DNA from: Pseudoruegeria aquimaris
Lineage (GTDB): Bacteria > Pseudomonadota > Alphaproteobacteria > Rhodobacterales > Rhodobacteraceae
Direction of reading: 5' to 3'
Assembly (NCBI RefSeq): GCF_900172235.1
Contig: NZ_FWFQ01000010.1
Span: forward strand, 1-64,000
DNA: 64,000 nt
Shown here piece by piece: positions 19,189 through 27,886 of this stretch; positions within the stretch are counted from its first letter, which is position 1; every line of letters begins with the position of its first letter. The notes under the pieces were generated by a model, which was given only the letters and a program-made list of their open reading frames with translations, was not told where the DNA came from and did not search any database. The position numbers and the translations under genes are program-made.

Positions 19189-20680
19189 GTCTATTCCCCC
19201 TTCGCGGGCCGCGGCTACCCGGATCAGGTGCTGTTCGGGGATCTGCATTTCCACACCGAGATTTCCTTCGATGCCGGCCTGATCGGCACCTCGCTCAACG
19301 TGCATGACGCCTTCCGCGTCGCCCGCGGCGAGAAGATCCGCTCCAACACCGGCCAGCCCGTGCAACTGATCCGTTCGCTGGATTTCCTCGCCGTCACCGA
19401 GCACGCCGAGATGATCGGACTGGCCACCGCCATCCGCAGGAGCGATCCGCGCCTCTTGCTGGATGACTGGGGCGGGCGCATCCACGCGCTCTTCAACGGC
19501 AGCCAGCAGGACCGCATGGCCGCCTTCGGCGAGATCATCGAGATCGGCACGGTGCAGGGGATCGATCCGACCGCCGGGCTTGGGCTGGACGGCGATCTCT
19601 GGGTGGATCTCGTGGAGACGATCGACAGCGACAACGAGCCCGGTGTGTTCACCTCGCTGGCGGGCTTCGAATGGACCTTCACCCCCAAGGGCGACATGAG
19701 CAACGGGCTGATGTTTCCGGAGACCAAGTTCGACGGCTCCCCCCTGACGGCGGAGTATGCCGCCAAGCGCATCCGCTGGGAGCCGATTCACGAGATGACC
19801 CAGATCAAGGGCGACGAGGAAACCCATCCGCTGCTTTCACCCGATGACGAATTCGCCGATTTCGAGCGCTGGGACGTGGCCAACCTCTCCGGCCCCGCCG
19901 CCAAGACGCCCGAGATGCTGCAATACGAATACGCCCGCTCGGCGCTGAAACTGGGGCTGAAGATCGGCCGCGAGATCGGGGTGAACCCCGACAAGTTCGG
20001 GATGTACGGCACGACCGACAGCCACACGGCCCTGCCCACCACCCGCGAAGACAACTGCTTCGGAAAATACCAGCACACCGAACCCTCGCCCGACAGTCAC
20101 GGGATGGACGTGATCCCGGCGGAGGATCCCGCCCTGCGCATCATCACCGCGCAGGAATCCGCCTCGGGCCTCACCGCCGTCTGGGCGCGGGAAAACACCC
20201 GGCGCGAGGTCTTCGGCGCGCTGACCCGCAAGGAGGCCTATGCCACCACCGGCTCGCGGCTGCGGGTGCGCGTGCCCTGCGCGATCCCGACGGCGCCAAC
20301 CTCGACCGGATCCAGATCGTGAAGGGCTGGCTGGACGCCGAGGGGCAGACCCATGAGCGCGTCCATGACATCGCCGTGTCCGGCGGGCGCGAGATCGGCG
20401 CGGACGGCGGGCGCGTGAGGCCGTGGGCTCCACGGTGGACGTGGCCTCCGCCACCTACACCAACGCCATCGGCGCACCGGCGTTGCAGGGGTTCTGGGAA
20501 GATCCAGAGTTCGACGCGGCGCAGGATGCCTTCTACCACGTGCGGGTCATCGAAATCCCGAAGCCGCGCTGGACGACCCATGACGCGGCCTTCTACGGCG
20601 TGCCCCTGCCCGAGGCCGTGCCCGCCGAGGTGCAGGACCGCGCCTATACCTCGCCGATCTTCTACACGGCCGCGCGCTGA
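19189..20680 (+). pseudogene. Decayed DUF3604 domain gene
   Basis: Remnant of a DUF3604 protein (PHP-like, possible metal-dependent hydrolase). Recognisable are YSPFAGRGYPDQVLFGDLHF at the N-terminus, TEHAEMIGLA, and GMYGTTDSHTALPT. The ribosome site AAAGGAG at 19176-19182 is followed at the right place by GTC, not a start codon; the first usable start, GTG at 19228, is inside the conserved domain. The reading frame shifts at about 20272-20284, where the family normally has a longer segment, so bases have been lost, and shifts again at about 20407-20413, consistent with one missing C. A probable in-frame loss lies near 19690, where TPKG runs straight into MSNGLMF. The downstream pieces stay readable in other frames to the stop at 20680, so the decay is recent. 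Confidence 0.85.
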
Positions 20681-20681
20681 G

Positions 20682-21470
20682 TCAGAGATCGAAGGTGGCA
20701 AACACCGGCGCGTGGTCGGAGGGCTTTTCCCACCCGCGCGCGGCGCGCAGCACCCGGCTGGAATGGGCCGCACCGGCGATGTCGGGCGTCGCCCAGACGT
20801 GATCGAGCCGGCGGCCCTTGTCCGCGGCGTCCCAATCCTTCGCCCGGTAGGACCACCAGGAATAGAGCCGCCCGTCGGGGATGTCGGCGCGGGTCACATC
20901 CACCCAGTTGCCGGCCTCCTGCACCTGCGCCAGGTGCTCGACCTCGATCGGCGTGTGGCTGACGACCTTCAGAAGCTTCTTGTGATCCCAGACGTCATCT
21001 TCGCGCGGTGCTATGTTGAGATCGCCCACGAGGATGGATCTCTCAGGCGTATCGGCGTGGAAGCTGTCGCGCATCTCCGTGAGGTAGTCGAGCTTCTGGC
21101 CGAATTTCTCGTTCACCTCCCGGTCGGCCACGTCGCCGCCCGCAGGCACGTAGAAATTGTGGATGGTGACGCCGTTCTCCAGCCGCCCGGCGATGTGGCG
21201 GGCATGACCGAGGCCGGCGAAATCCTCGCTGCCGGCTTCCTCCATCGGGATCTTGGAGAGGATCGCGACGCCGTTGTAGCCCTTCTGCCCGCGCGCCACC
21301 ATGTGGTGGTAGCCCAGCGCCCGGAAGCCTTCGAGCGGGATCTTCTCGACCGGGCTCTTGCATTCCTGCAGGCAGAGAACGTCCGGCGCCTCCTCCTGCA
21401 TCAGCTTGAGCACGATCTCCTCGCGCAGGCGGACGGAGTTGATGTTCCAGGTGGCGAGGGTGAAGGGCAT
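20682..21470 (-). CDS. xth: Exodeoxyribonuclease III
   Basis: Apurinic/apyrimidinic endonuclease and 3'-5' exonuclease of base-excision repair. The 262-residue protein carries the EEP-superfamily landmarks: ATWNINSVR at residues 6-14, CLQECK with the metal-binding glutamate, YNGVAILSK, GDLNIAPREDDVWD and the terminal SDHAPVFATF. The ATG at 21470 matches the family start MPFTLATWNINS. It ends two bases from the end of the DUF3604 remnant, convergent with it. Confidence 0.94.
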   Translation of the reverse strand: MPFTLATWNINSVRLREEIVLKLMQEEAPDVLCLQECKSPVEKIPLEGFRALGYHHMVARGQKGYNGVAILSKIPMEEAGSEDFAGLGHARHIAGRLENGVTIHNFYVPAGGDVADREVNEKFGQKLDYLTEMRDSFHADTPERSILVGDLNIAPREDDVWDHKKLLKVVSHTPIEVEHLAQVQEAGNWVDVTRADIPDGRLYSWWSYRAKDWDAADKGRRLDHVWATPDIAGAAHSSRVLRAARGWEKPSDHAPVFATFDL

Positions 21471-21504
21471 GGGCGCGGCTCCGCAGGGGCAGTCAGGGCA
21501 AAGG

Positions 21505-21532
21505 CAAAGAAGGCCCGCGCGGGCGGGCCTTC
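21505..21532 (-). terminator. Terminator after the MDR reductase gene
   Basis: A perfect ten-base stem GAAGGCCCGC/GCGGGCCTTC (21509-21518 and 21523-21532) with a four-base loop; on the minus strand it is followed by TTTGCCTTTG. It separates the reductase at 21548 from xth. Confidence 0.7.
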
Positions 21533-21547
21533 GGGATCGTGGCGGAG

Positions 21548-22537
21548 TTAAACACCCTCGCTCGGCGCAAGCAAGACCTTGCCGCCCCGCCCGTCGCGCG
21601 CGGCATGGGCCACGGCGTCGGAGAGCGCGGACAGCGGATAGACGGCATCCACGGCGGCAGAGAGCTTGCCTTGGGCGATCAGCCCGATCAGCGCGCCGAA
21701 GACCTCCTGCTTGCGGGCCGGGCTGGCCTGCGTGAACCAGCGCGCCAGCCAGAAGCCGCGCACCTGCACATCGCGGAAGATCACCGCCTGCGGGCTGAGC
21801 ATGGCCGGCATGTTGGACATCGCCCCGTAGGAGACCATCACGCCGCCGGGCGCGAGGCATTCGCTCATCCGGGCGAAGGTGCCGCCTGACACCGCGTCCA
21901 GCCCGAGCCGGATGCGCCCCTCGCCCACCGCGTCGGCCACGCGCTGGGGCAGGTCTTCGCCATCCACCAGCACGACATCGGCGCCCAGTTCTTCAAGCTC
22001 GGCCGCCAGTTCGGCGCGGCGCACCACGTTGACCGTGCGGATGCCGCGCTGCGCGGCAAGCTGGATCACGTAGCGGCCCACGGCGGAGTTGGCGGCGGAC
22101 TGGATGATCCAGTCGCCTTCGTGCAGATCCACGAAGTCCTGAAGCAGAAGGTAGGCCGTGGGCGGGTTCACCGTGAGCATGGACAGCTGGTCGAGATCGG
22201 CCTCCGGCAGGGCAAAGAGCGTCGCCGCATCGGCCACAACTTCGCTCTGCCAGGTGCCGCAGCCCGCCGGCAGAAGCACGAGATCACCCGGCTTCACGTG
22301 ACCGACGCCGGCCCCCACCTCGGCGATGCGCCCCAGGCCTTCGTTGCCGGCCACGGCCGGAAGCTCGGGTTTCACGCCGTAGTTGCCGGCCACCTGGATC
22401 AGGTCGGACGGGTTGATGGGCGCGCGCAGCACCTGGATCCGCGCCTGCCCCTCGCCGGGGGCCTGCGCCTCGGTTTCGTTGAGGTGGAGGACGTCGGCGG
22501 GATCGCCGAAGGAATCGTAGCGGGCCTGAAGCACCAT
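21548..22537 (-). CDS. Zinc-independent MDR family reductase, trans-2-enoyl-CoA reductase-like
   Basis: A 329-residue medium-chain dehydrogenase/reductase. It lacks the structural and catalytic zinc cysteines of alcohol dehydrogenases and has the NPSDLIQVAGNYGVKPELPA and GNEGLGRI segments typical of the MECR/Etr1 enoyl reductase branch. The nucleotide-binding fold begins at about residue 140, and the SAANSAVGRYVIQLA loop takes the place of the classical GxGxxG. It probably reduces an enoyl thioester or quinone with NADPH. The start at 22537 gives MVLQARYDSFG. It is single, flanked by terminators on both sides. Confidence 0.85.
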   Translation of the reverse strand: MVLQARYDSFGDPADVLHLNETEAQAPGEGQARIQVLRAPINPSDLIQVAGNYGVKPELPAVAGNEGLGRIAEVGAGVGHVKPGDLVLLPAGCGTWQSEVVADAATLFALPEADLDQLSMLTVNPPTAYLLLQDFVDLHEGDWIIQSAANSAVGRYVIQLAAQRGIRTVNVVRRAELAAELEELGADVVLVDGEDLPQRVADAVGEGRIRLGLDAVSGGTFARMSECLAPGGVMVSYGAMSNMPAMLSPQAVIFRDVQVRGFWLARWFTQASPARKQEVFGALIGLIAQGKLSAAVDAVYPLSALSDAVAHAARDGRGGKVLLAPSEGV

Positions 22538-22618
22538 GGGACTGCCTTTCTCGTGGCTTATGGTTCGTTGCTGAAGCCCTCCATGTAGGCGCCCGGGCCG
22601 GCGATAGAACCCGTGGGC

Positions 22619-22648
22619 GAAAAAAAGGCCCGGCGCGGGGCCGGGCCA
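22619..22648 (-). terminator. Rho-independent terminator after the response regulator
   Basis: A GC-rich stem (GGCCCGGC...GCCGGGCC, about 22627-22647) followed on the minus strand by a run of eight T bases. It lies about 50 bases past the stop of the response regulator gene. Confidence 0.85.
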
Positions 22649-22698
22649 GTCCAACAGGGAGGTTTCAGAACATTGCCCCGTTCTGAGAGGGGAACCCG

Positions 22699-23385
22699 TC
22701 AGGAGGCGAGGCGGTAACCGCCGCTCTCCGTCACCAGCAGCCGCGCGTTGGAAGGATCGGGTTCGATCTTCTGGCGCAGCCGGTAGATATGCGTTTCTAA
22801 CGTATGCGTCGTTACGCCGGCGTTATAGCCCCAGACCTCGTGCAGCAGCACGTCGCGCGGGACGACGCCTTCGGACGCGCGGTAGAGGAACTTGAGGATG
22901 TTGGTTTCCTTCTCGGTGAGCCGGATCTTGCGATCGTCCTCGTCCACCAGCATCTTCATCGACGGCTTGAACGTGTACGGCCCGAGCTGGAAGACGGCAT
23001 CTTCGCTCTGTTCGTGCTGGCGCAGCTGGGCGCGGATGCGGGCCAGCAGAACCGGGAACTTGAAGGGCTTGGTGATGTAGTCGTTGGCACCGGCGTCGAG
23101 GCCGAGGATGGTGTCGGCGTCGCTGTCGTGGCCGGTGAGCATGAGGATCGGGCATTTCACCCCCTGCTTGCGCAGCAGCCGGCACAGCTCGCGGCCATCG
23201 GTATCGGGCAGGCCCACGTCGAGGATCACGAGATCGTAGATGGCCTCCTTGGCCTTGGCCATGGCCTCCTGGCCGTTGCCGGCCTCGAAGACATCGAAAT
23301 CCTCCGTCATCACGAGCTGTTCGCTCAGCGCTTCGCGGAGATCTTCATCGTCGTCCACCAGCAGGATTTTCTTAAGCGTTGCCAT
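22699..23385 (-). CDS. OmpR/PhoB family response regulator
   Basis: A 228-residue two-component regulator. The receiver domain has the acidic pair at residues 11-13, the phospho-acceptor Asp56 (LVILDVGLP), the switch threonine in LMLTGHDSD and the lysine in ITKPFKFPVLLAR. Residues 130-228 form a winged helix with RLTEKETNILKFLY and THTLETHIYRLRQKIEP. No histidine kinase is nearby, so it is an orphan here. The start at 23385 gives MATLKKILLVDDDED. The 184-base divergent region to ribA contains an ATTTG-N6-CAAAT inverted repeat that may be its own operator. Confidence 0.9.
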   Translation of the reverse strand: MATLKKILLVDDDEDLREALSEQLVMTEDFDVFEAGNGQEAMAKAKEAIYDLVILDVGLPDTDGRELCRLLRKQGVKCPILMLTGHDSDADTILGLDAGANDYITKPFKFPVLLARIRAQLRQHEQSEDAVFQLGPYTFKPSMKMLVDEDDRKIRLTEKETNILKFLYRASEGVVPRDVLLHEVWGYNAGVTTHTLETHIYRLRQKIEPDPSNARLLVTESGGYRLAS

Positions 23386-23446
23386 GTCTTTCGCGCTCCT
23401 CGCTCTGTCTGGAGAAGAGTTGATCATCGCGCCGCCCGGCGGCAAG

Positions 23447-23462
23447 ATTTGCTACAACAAAT
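23447..23462. promoter_or_regulatory. Inverted repeat between response regulator and ribA
   Basis: ATTTG (23447-23451), six bases CTACAA, then CAAAT (23458-23462), 62 bases upstream of the response regulator start and 107 upstream of ribA. The position between divergent genes suits an autoregulatory operator, but five-base arms are short. Confidence 0.3.
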
Positions 23463-23569
23463 TCACGCGCTCGTGTCAAAACGCCACGAAAGCCGCGAGA
23501 AATGTTTCACATTCCCGCGGCGAGCCTCTAAATAGCGGGCTCTGGCTGTAACAGTATAACAGGCCCGCC

Positions 23570-24661
23570 ATGCATCTGCGCCCCGACATCACCGAGCTTC
23601 AGGCCCGCGCCCGTGCCGATCTGCGCATGGGCGTGCCCGTCGTGCTGGGGCTCGAAGGGCGCTTCGCGCTCGTGGCCGCCGCCGAGACGCTCGGTCCGCA
23701 GCGCCTTGCCGACATCCGCAGCCTGCCCGGCCAGCCGGTGCTGGCGATCACCGCCCGCCGCGCCGAGACGCTGAAGGCGCGCGCCTACGATGCGCAGGCC
23801 GCCCGCGTGGTGATCCCGGAGAGCGCCACCTGCGACTGGCTGCGCAGCCTGTCCGATCCGGCCGATGACCTGATGCACCCGATGAAGGGCCCCCTGCAGA
23901 CCCTGCGCGAGGGCGACGCACGGCTGGCCCGCGCCGCCATCACCTTCTGCAAGGCCGCGCGCCTGCTGCCGGCGGCGCTGCTGCTGGAGATCGACGCCGG
24001 CCCCGCCTTCGCCGCCGAGCACGGGCTGACCTGGCTCGACGCCGGTGCCGCCTACCCCGTGCTGCACACCACGAGCCCGATGAACGAAGTGGTGCACGCG
24101 CGCCTTCCGATGACCGTCTCCGAGGCCGGACGGCTGCACATCTATCGCCCCGAGGACGGCGGCGAGGAGCATTACGCGGTGGAGATCGGCAGCCCGCCGC
24201 GCGACGCCCCGGTGCTTGCGCGGCTGCATTCGGCCTGTTTCACCGGCGACATCCTCGGCTCCCTGAAATGCGATTGCGGCCCACAGCTGCGCGGCGCGCT
24301 GGCGCAGATGGGCCGCGAGGGCGCGGGCGTGCTGCTCTACCTCAACCAGGAGGGGCGCGGCATCGGCCTTGCCAACAAGATGCGCGCCTATTCGCTTCAG
24401 GATCAGGGCTTCGACACGGTGGAGGCCAACCACCGGCTCGGCTTCGAGGACGACGAGCGCGATTTCCGCATCGGCTCCGAGATCCTCAAGCGCATGGGCT
24501 TCTCGCAGGTCCGGCTGATGACGAACAACCCGAAGAAGGTCGCGATGATGGAGGCGGCCGGGGTGAAGGTCACCGAGCGCGTGCCGCTGAAGGTGGGTCA
24601 GAACCCGCTGAACGAAGCCTACCTCGCCACCAAGGCGGCGAAATCGGGGCACCTGCTGTGA
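23570..24661 (+). CDS. ribA: GTP cyclohydrolase II with N-terminal extension
   Basis: First committed enzyme of riboflavin synthesis. Residues about 160-363 are a standard RibA: the zinc cysteines in [12 protein letters not shown] and KCDCG, the EEHYAVEIG entry, [17 protein letters not shown] and the terminal region [20 protein letters not shown]. The first 155 residues are an extension that resembles a degenerate RibB (DHBP synthase) half, as in many alphaproteobacterial RibA proteins; it lacks the DDE-type RibB active site, so the protein is probably mono-functional. The next gene overlaps its stop as GTGA. Confidence 0.92.
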   Translation: MHLRPDITELQARARADLRMGVPVVLGLEGRFALVAAAETLGPQRLADIRSLPGQPVLAITARRAETLKARAYDAQAARVVIPESATCDWLRSLSDPADDLMHPMKGPLQTLREGDARLARAAITFCKAARLLPAALLLEIDAGPAFAAEHGLTWLDAGAAYPVLHTTSPMNEVVHARLPMTVSEAGRLHIYRPEDGGEEHYAVEIGSPPRDAPVLARLHSACFTGDILGSLKCDCGPQLRGALAQMGREGAGVLLYLNQEGRGIGLANKMRAYSLQDQGFDTVEANHRLGFEDDERDFRIGSEILKRMGFSQVRLMTNNPKKVAMMEAAGVKVTERVPLKVGQNPLNEAYLATKAAKSGHLL

Positions 24662-25173
24662 ACACCCGACCGCAGGATCTTGTGCTCACCCCGCGCGGGA
24701 TCCGCTTTCTGGGCCGAACCTTCCCCTGCGCGATCGGGCGCGGCGGGGTTTCCACCAGCAAGCGCGAGGGCGACGGCGCCACGCCTGCCGGCGTGCACCG
24801 GATCATGGGGCTGATGGCGCGGCCGGACCGCGTGCGCGTTGCGGGCGAGGCCTTCCCCATCGGCCCGCGCGATCTCTGGAGCGACGCCTCCGGCGAACCG
24901 GACTACAACCAGCATGTGCGCGCGCCCTACGGCCACAGCCACGAGCGCCTGCGCCGCGCCGATCCGCTCTACGATCTGGTGCTGGTGACGGATTGGAACT
25001 GGCCGCTGGCCGAGGCCGGGATGGGCTCGGCGATCTTCCTGCACATCTGGCGCAAGCCGCGCCATCCCACGGAAGGCTGCATCGCCTTCCGCCGCGATCA
25101 CTTCCGCTGGATCATCGACCGGCTGGAGCCGGAGAACCGGCTGATCGTGCCGGAGGCTTTGGCGGGGCGGTAG
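24658..25173 (+). CDS. L,D-transpeptidase family (YkuD) protein
   Basis: A 171-residue protein with the YkuD catalytic motif: His129 in IFLHIW and the HPTEGCIAF block with nucleophile Cys141. Such enzymes cross-link peptidoglycan or amidate it. No signal peptide is apparent at the chosen GTG start ([14 protein letters not shown]), which overlaps the ribA stop; members of this short, DUF-type subgroup are often annotated without one, so a cytoplasmic or cryptic role is possible. Pairing with ribA is probably only transcriptional. Confidence 0.86.
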   Translation: MNTRPQDLVLTPRGIRFLGRTFPCAIGRGGVSTSKREGDGATPAGVHRIMGLMARPDRVRVAGEAFPIGPRDLWSDASGEPDYNQHVRAPYGHSHERLRRADPLYDLVLVTDWNWPLAEAGMGSAIFLHIWRKPRHPTEGCIAFRRDHFRWIIDRLEPENRLIVPEALAGR

Positions 25174-25180
25174 GACCTTC

Positions 25181-25245
25181 CGCCCGGCGGCACGCCGGGC
25201 AGCCCCCGCCCGCCCCCAAGGCGGGGGCTTTCAGCCCCCACCACG
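25181..25245. repeat. Double-hairpin intergenic repeat, copy B
   Basis: CCCGGCG-GCA-CGCCGGG at 25183-25199, then AGCCCCCGCC/GGCGGGGGCT at 25201-25229 followed by TTT. It is nearly the same as copy A (2008-2075). The second stem plus TTTC looks like a terminator for the ribA operon on the plus strand and, given the dyad symmetry, may also serve the convergent gene at 25276. Confidence 0.75.
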
Positions 25246-25275
25246 GGCTGGGGCCGCCCTCATCGCTTCAACGAT

Positions 25276-25647
25276 TCAAACAAACCCGCGCCAGACGAGC
25301 ACCACCACGAACAGCACGATCACCACGAAGATCGCCCAGGCCACGCTGGTCAGGATGCCGAGCCACATCGCCTTGCGCCGCTCCGCCGGGTCCACCGCTT
25401 GCAGATGCCGCTTGCAGTTTTCATAGGCGGCCTGCGCGCGGGCGGGATCGATCCGGCGCGCGAGCTTGGGGTGTTCGGCCAGCTTCACGCTTTCGGAGAG
25501 AAACGCCGCATCCGCCCGCACCGCCTTGGGCAGGAAGCGGCGCGACTTGCGCGCCTGCGCGGCGAGCGTGCGCCCGCGGATCGCGAGTTTTTCGGAGAAC
25601 AGGCCCGAGATCTCCTCGGCCATCTGCTGAACCGGCACCATCGTCAT
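25276..25647 (-). CDS. Uncharacterised small membrane protein
   Basis: A 123-residue protein with a basic, helical cytoplasmic-looking body and one strong C-terminal transmembrane segment (about residues 95-119: MWLGILTSVAWAIFVVIVLF), giving a tail-anchored layout. No family is recognised. The body contains RTLAAQARKSRRFLPKAVR, which could bind nucleic acid or membranes. The ATG at 25647 sits nine bases after an AGGA site. It is divergent from the alpha/beta hydrolase with 96 bases between starts. Confidence 0.75.
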   Translation of the reverse strand: MTMVPVQQMAEEISGLFSEKLAIRGRTLAAQARKSRRFLPKAVRADAAFLSESVKLAEHPKLARRIDPARAQAAYENCKRHLQAVDPAERRKAMWLGILTSVAWAIFVVIVLFVVVLVWRGFV

Positions 25648-25743
25648 CGTCACTTTTCCTAGCAGCCCCACCGGCTTACAACCTTGCCGCCGCAATCTCA
25701 ATCCATCTGGCGCGCACGCGCGCCAGCGGCTAAAAGCGCAGCC

Positions 25744-26502
25744 ATGCTCAACACGCTTCGCACAGGCTCCGCCAACGGCCGCCCGCCCCTTTTGATCGTC
25801 CACGGCCTCTATGGCTCGGCCCGCAATTGGGGCGTGATCGCCAAGCGGCTGTCGGATGAGCGCGAGGTGCTGACGGTGGACATGCGCAACCACGGCGAAA
25901 GCCCGCATTTCCCAACCCACGCCTATCCGGATCTCGCCGCCGACCTCGCCGAGGTGATCGCCGCCAACGGCGGACAGGCGGACGTCGTGGGCCATTCCAT
26001 GGGCGGCAAGGCCAGCATGGTGCTGGCGCTCGCCCACCCCGAGATGGTGCACCGCCTGGTGGTGGCCGATATCGCCCCCGTCGCCTACAGCCACACGCAG
26101 GTGCAATACATCCACGCCATGCGCGGGCTGGATCTTTCCGCCGTCTCCACGCGCGGCGATGCGGATCGCGCGCTGAAAAACAGCGTGCCCGAAGATGGCA
26201 TCCGCGCCTTTCTGCTGCAATCGCTGGACGTGAAGGGCAAGCGCTGGCGGCTGAACCTCGACACGCTGGAAGCCGAGATGAGCAAGATCGTCGGCTTTCC
26301 CGAAGTCAGCGGGCAGTTCGGCGGGCCGACGCTCTTCCTGTCGGGGGCGGAGTCGGACTACGTGCGCCCCGAACACCGCGAGAAGATCAAAACGCTCTTC
26401 CCCAAGGCGCGGTTCTCACGCATCCCCGGCGCCGGCCACTGGCTGCACGCCGAGAAACCGCGCGAGTTCGAGGCCACGCTGCGGGTCTTCCTGAACGCCT
26501 GA
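25744..26502 (+). CDS. Alpha/beta hydrolase (YbfF-like esterase)
   Basis: A 252-residue alpha/beta hydrolase. The oxyanion region is HGLYGSARNWG (about residues 20-30), the nucleophile Ser85 is in GHSMGG, the acid lies in FLSGAESDYVRPEH and the catalytic histidine in GAGHWLHAEKP. The order and the DMRNHGESPH segment match the YbfF/ABHD11 esterase group. Natural substrate unknown. The ATG at 25744 is the only plausible start near the conserved beginning. Confidence 0.9.
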   Translation: MLNTLRTGSANGRPPLLIVHGLYGSARNWGVIAKRLSDEREVLTVDMRNHGESPHFPTHAYPDLAADLAEVIAANGGQADVVGHSMGGKASMVLALAHPEMVHRLVVADIAPVAYSHTQVQYIHAMRGLDLSAVSTRGDADRALKNSVPEDGIRAFLLQSLDVKGKRWRLNLDTLEAEMSKIVGFPEVSGQFGGPTLFLSGAESDYVRPEHREKIKTLFPKARFSRIPGAGHWLHAEKPREFEATLRVFLNA

Positions 26503-26511
26503 AACGCCCCC

Positions 26512-26697
26512 TTAGCCCAGCGCCGCCAGTTTCCTCGCGATCAACCACGTGACGGGGAAGGCCAGCACGAAGCCCGCCGCCGCGAAGGCGAGGATCGGCA
26601 GCAGCGTATCCAGCCCCACCACCAGCGCGATCACCACGCCGGTTCCCGCCAGCGTCGTCGCCACCATCGAGAAGATCACCATTGCCAGCCGCGTCAT
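26512..26697 (-). CDS. Small two-helix membrane protein
   Basis: A 61-residue protein with two hydrophobic segments (about 5-28 and 31-55) and a short basic tail RKLAAL. An AGGAGG site lies five bases before the ATG, which is strong support for translation. Similar small proteins in Rhodobacteraceae are, as I recall, often mislabelled CTP synthetase; this product has no such domain. It lies convergent to the hydrolase with nine bases between stops. Confidence 0.75.
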   Translation of the reverse strand: MTRLAMVIFSMVATTLAGTGVVIALVVGLDTLLPILAFAAAGFVLAFPVTWLIARKLAALG

Positions 26698-26879
26698 GAA
26701 AGCCTCCTGCGTGCATGTGAGTCGCGACCATCATATTCCGCACTAGGAATGTGTATTTGACACCGATCAAATCCGCCCCCATCTGCCGACTGCAGGCTTT
26801 TGTTTGTCAGCGCCCCGTGGGCCAAGTAAACAGGGGCCGAACACATGCACGCAATCCGACGCAGGAAGAAGGATACCCC

Positions 26880-27224
26880 ATGCTCAAAGGACTCGGCGGC
26901 CTTGGCGATATGGCCAAGATGATGAAGAAGGCCCAGGAGATGCAGGAGAAGCTCGCCCAGCTTCAGGAAGAGATGAACACCATGCGCGTCGAGGGCGTGT
27001 CCGGCGCGGGGCTGGTGAAGGCCACCTCCACCGTGAAGGGCGAACTGGTGGGGCTTGAGATCGATCCCTCCATCTTCAACCCGGAGGAAAAGGAAGTCGT
27101 CGAGGATCTGATCCTTGCCGCGATCAAGGATGCGCAGGCCAAGGCGGCCGCGCGCCACGAGGAAGAAATGAAGGCCCTGACCGAATCCCTCGGCCTGCCG
27201 GCCGACATGAAGCTGCCCGTCTGA
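26880..27224 (+). CDS. ybaB: YbaB/EbfC family nucleoid-associated protein
   Basis: A 114-residue DNA-binding protein that forms a tweezer-like dimer. The N-terminal helix is rich in Met/Lys/Gln ([19 protein letters not shown]), the central beta part is [17 protein letters not shown], and the C-terminal helix is [20 protein letters not shown]. The start at 26880 gives [11 protein letters not shown]. It precedes recR by 13 bases, the usual gene order, though dnaX, often upstream, is not adjacent here. Overall role is nucleoid organisation and possibly gene regulation. Confidence 0.92.
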   Translation: MLKGLGGLGDMAKMMKKAQEMQEKLAQLQEEMNTMRVEGVSGAGLVKATSTVKGELVGLEIDPSIFNPEEKEVVEDLILAAIKDAQAKAAARHEEEMKALTESLGLPADMKLPV

Positions 27225-27237
27225 GGCTGCCGCCTGC

Positions 27238-27837
27238 ATGAGCGAAGCCCCGCGCGACATCGAGAACCTGATCGAGATGATGGCGAAGCTGCCCGGCCTC
27301 GGGCCGCGCTCCGCCCGTCGCGCGGTGCTTCACCTCATCCGCAAGCGCGCTCTGCTGCTGACGCCGCTGGCCGATGCCATGCACCAGGTGGCGATCTCGG
27401 CGCGCGAGTGCCTGAACTGCGGCAACGTCGGCGTCACCGACATCTGCGAGATCTGCGCCTCCGAGAAGCGTGGCAACGGGCAGATCTGCGTGGTGGAGGA
27501 CGTGGCCGACCTCTGGGCCATGGAGCGGGGCAAGGCCTTTGCGGGGCGCTACCACGTGCTGGGCGGCACGCTTTCGGCGCTCGACAACGTCGGCCCCGAG
27601 GATCTGCGCATCCCGCGCCTGCTGGACCGCGTGGCCACGGAAGGGGTGAACGAGGTGATCCTCGCCCTGAACGCCACCGTCGACGGCCAGACCACCGCCC
27701 ACTACATCGCCGAACAGCTCGAAGGCACGGAGGTGGCCGTCACCTCGCTGGCGCAGGGCGTGCCCATCGGCGGCGAATTGGACTATCTCGACGACGGCAC
27801 GATTTCCGCCGCCCTGAAGGCGCGCAAGAGCTTCTAG
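27238..27837 (+). CDS. recR: Recombination mediator protein RecR
   Basis: Works with RecF/RecO to load RecA at gaps. The 199-residue product has a helix-hairpin-helix ([17 protein letters not shown], about 17-33), a four-cysteine zinc finger (Cys58, 61, 70, 73) and a Toprim domain starting at [16 protein letters not shown]. Length and motifs fit the family exactly. The ATG at 27238 gives [11 protein letters not shown]. It is likely co-transcribed with ybaB. Confidence 0.95.
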   Translation: MSEAPRDIENLIEMMAKLPGLGPRSARRAVLHLIRKRALLLTPLADAMHQVAISARECLNCGNVGVTDICEICASEKRGNGQICVVEDVADLWAMERGKAFAGRYHVLGGTLSALDNVGPEDLRIPRLLDRVATEGVNEVILALNATVDGQTTAHYIAEQLEGTEVAVTSLAQGVPIGGELDYLDDGTISAALKARKSF

Positions 27838-27886
27838 GCCCTTTCGGCGCGGCAAGCGGTCCGCGCCCGGCACGCACGGCGCAGCG

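Noticed and set aside
20319-21551. 410-residue plus-strand frame across the DUF3604 end and xth
   Set aside because: Its first 40 residues are the shifted DUF3604 remnant; the rest is antisense to xth.
26512-26697. Naming the small membrane protein CTP synthetase
   Set aside because: A 61-residue two-helix protein cannot hold that enzyme; the name appears to be an inherited database error.
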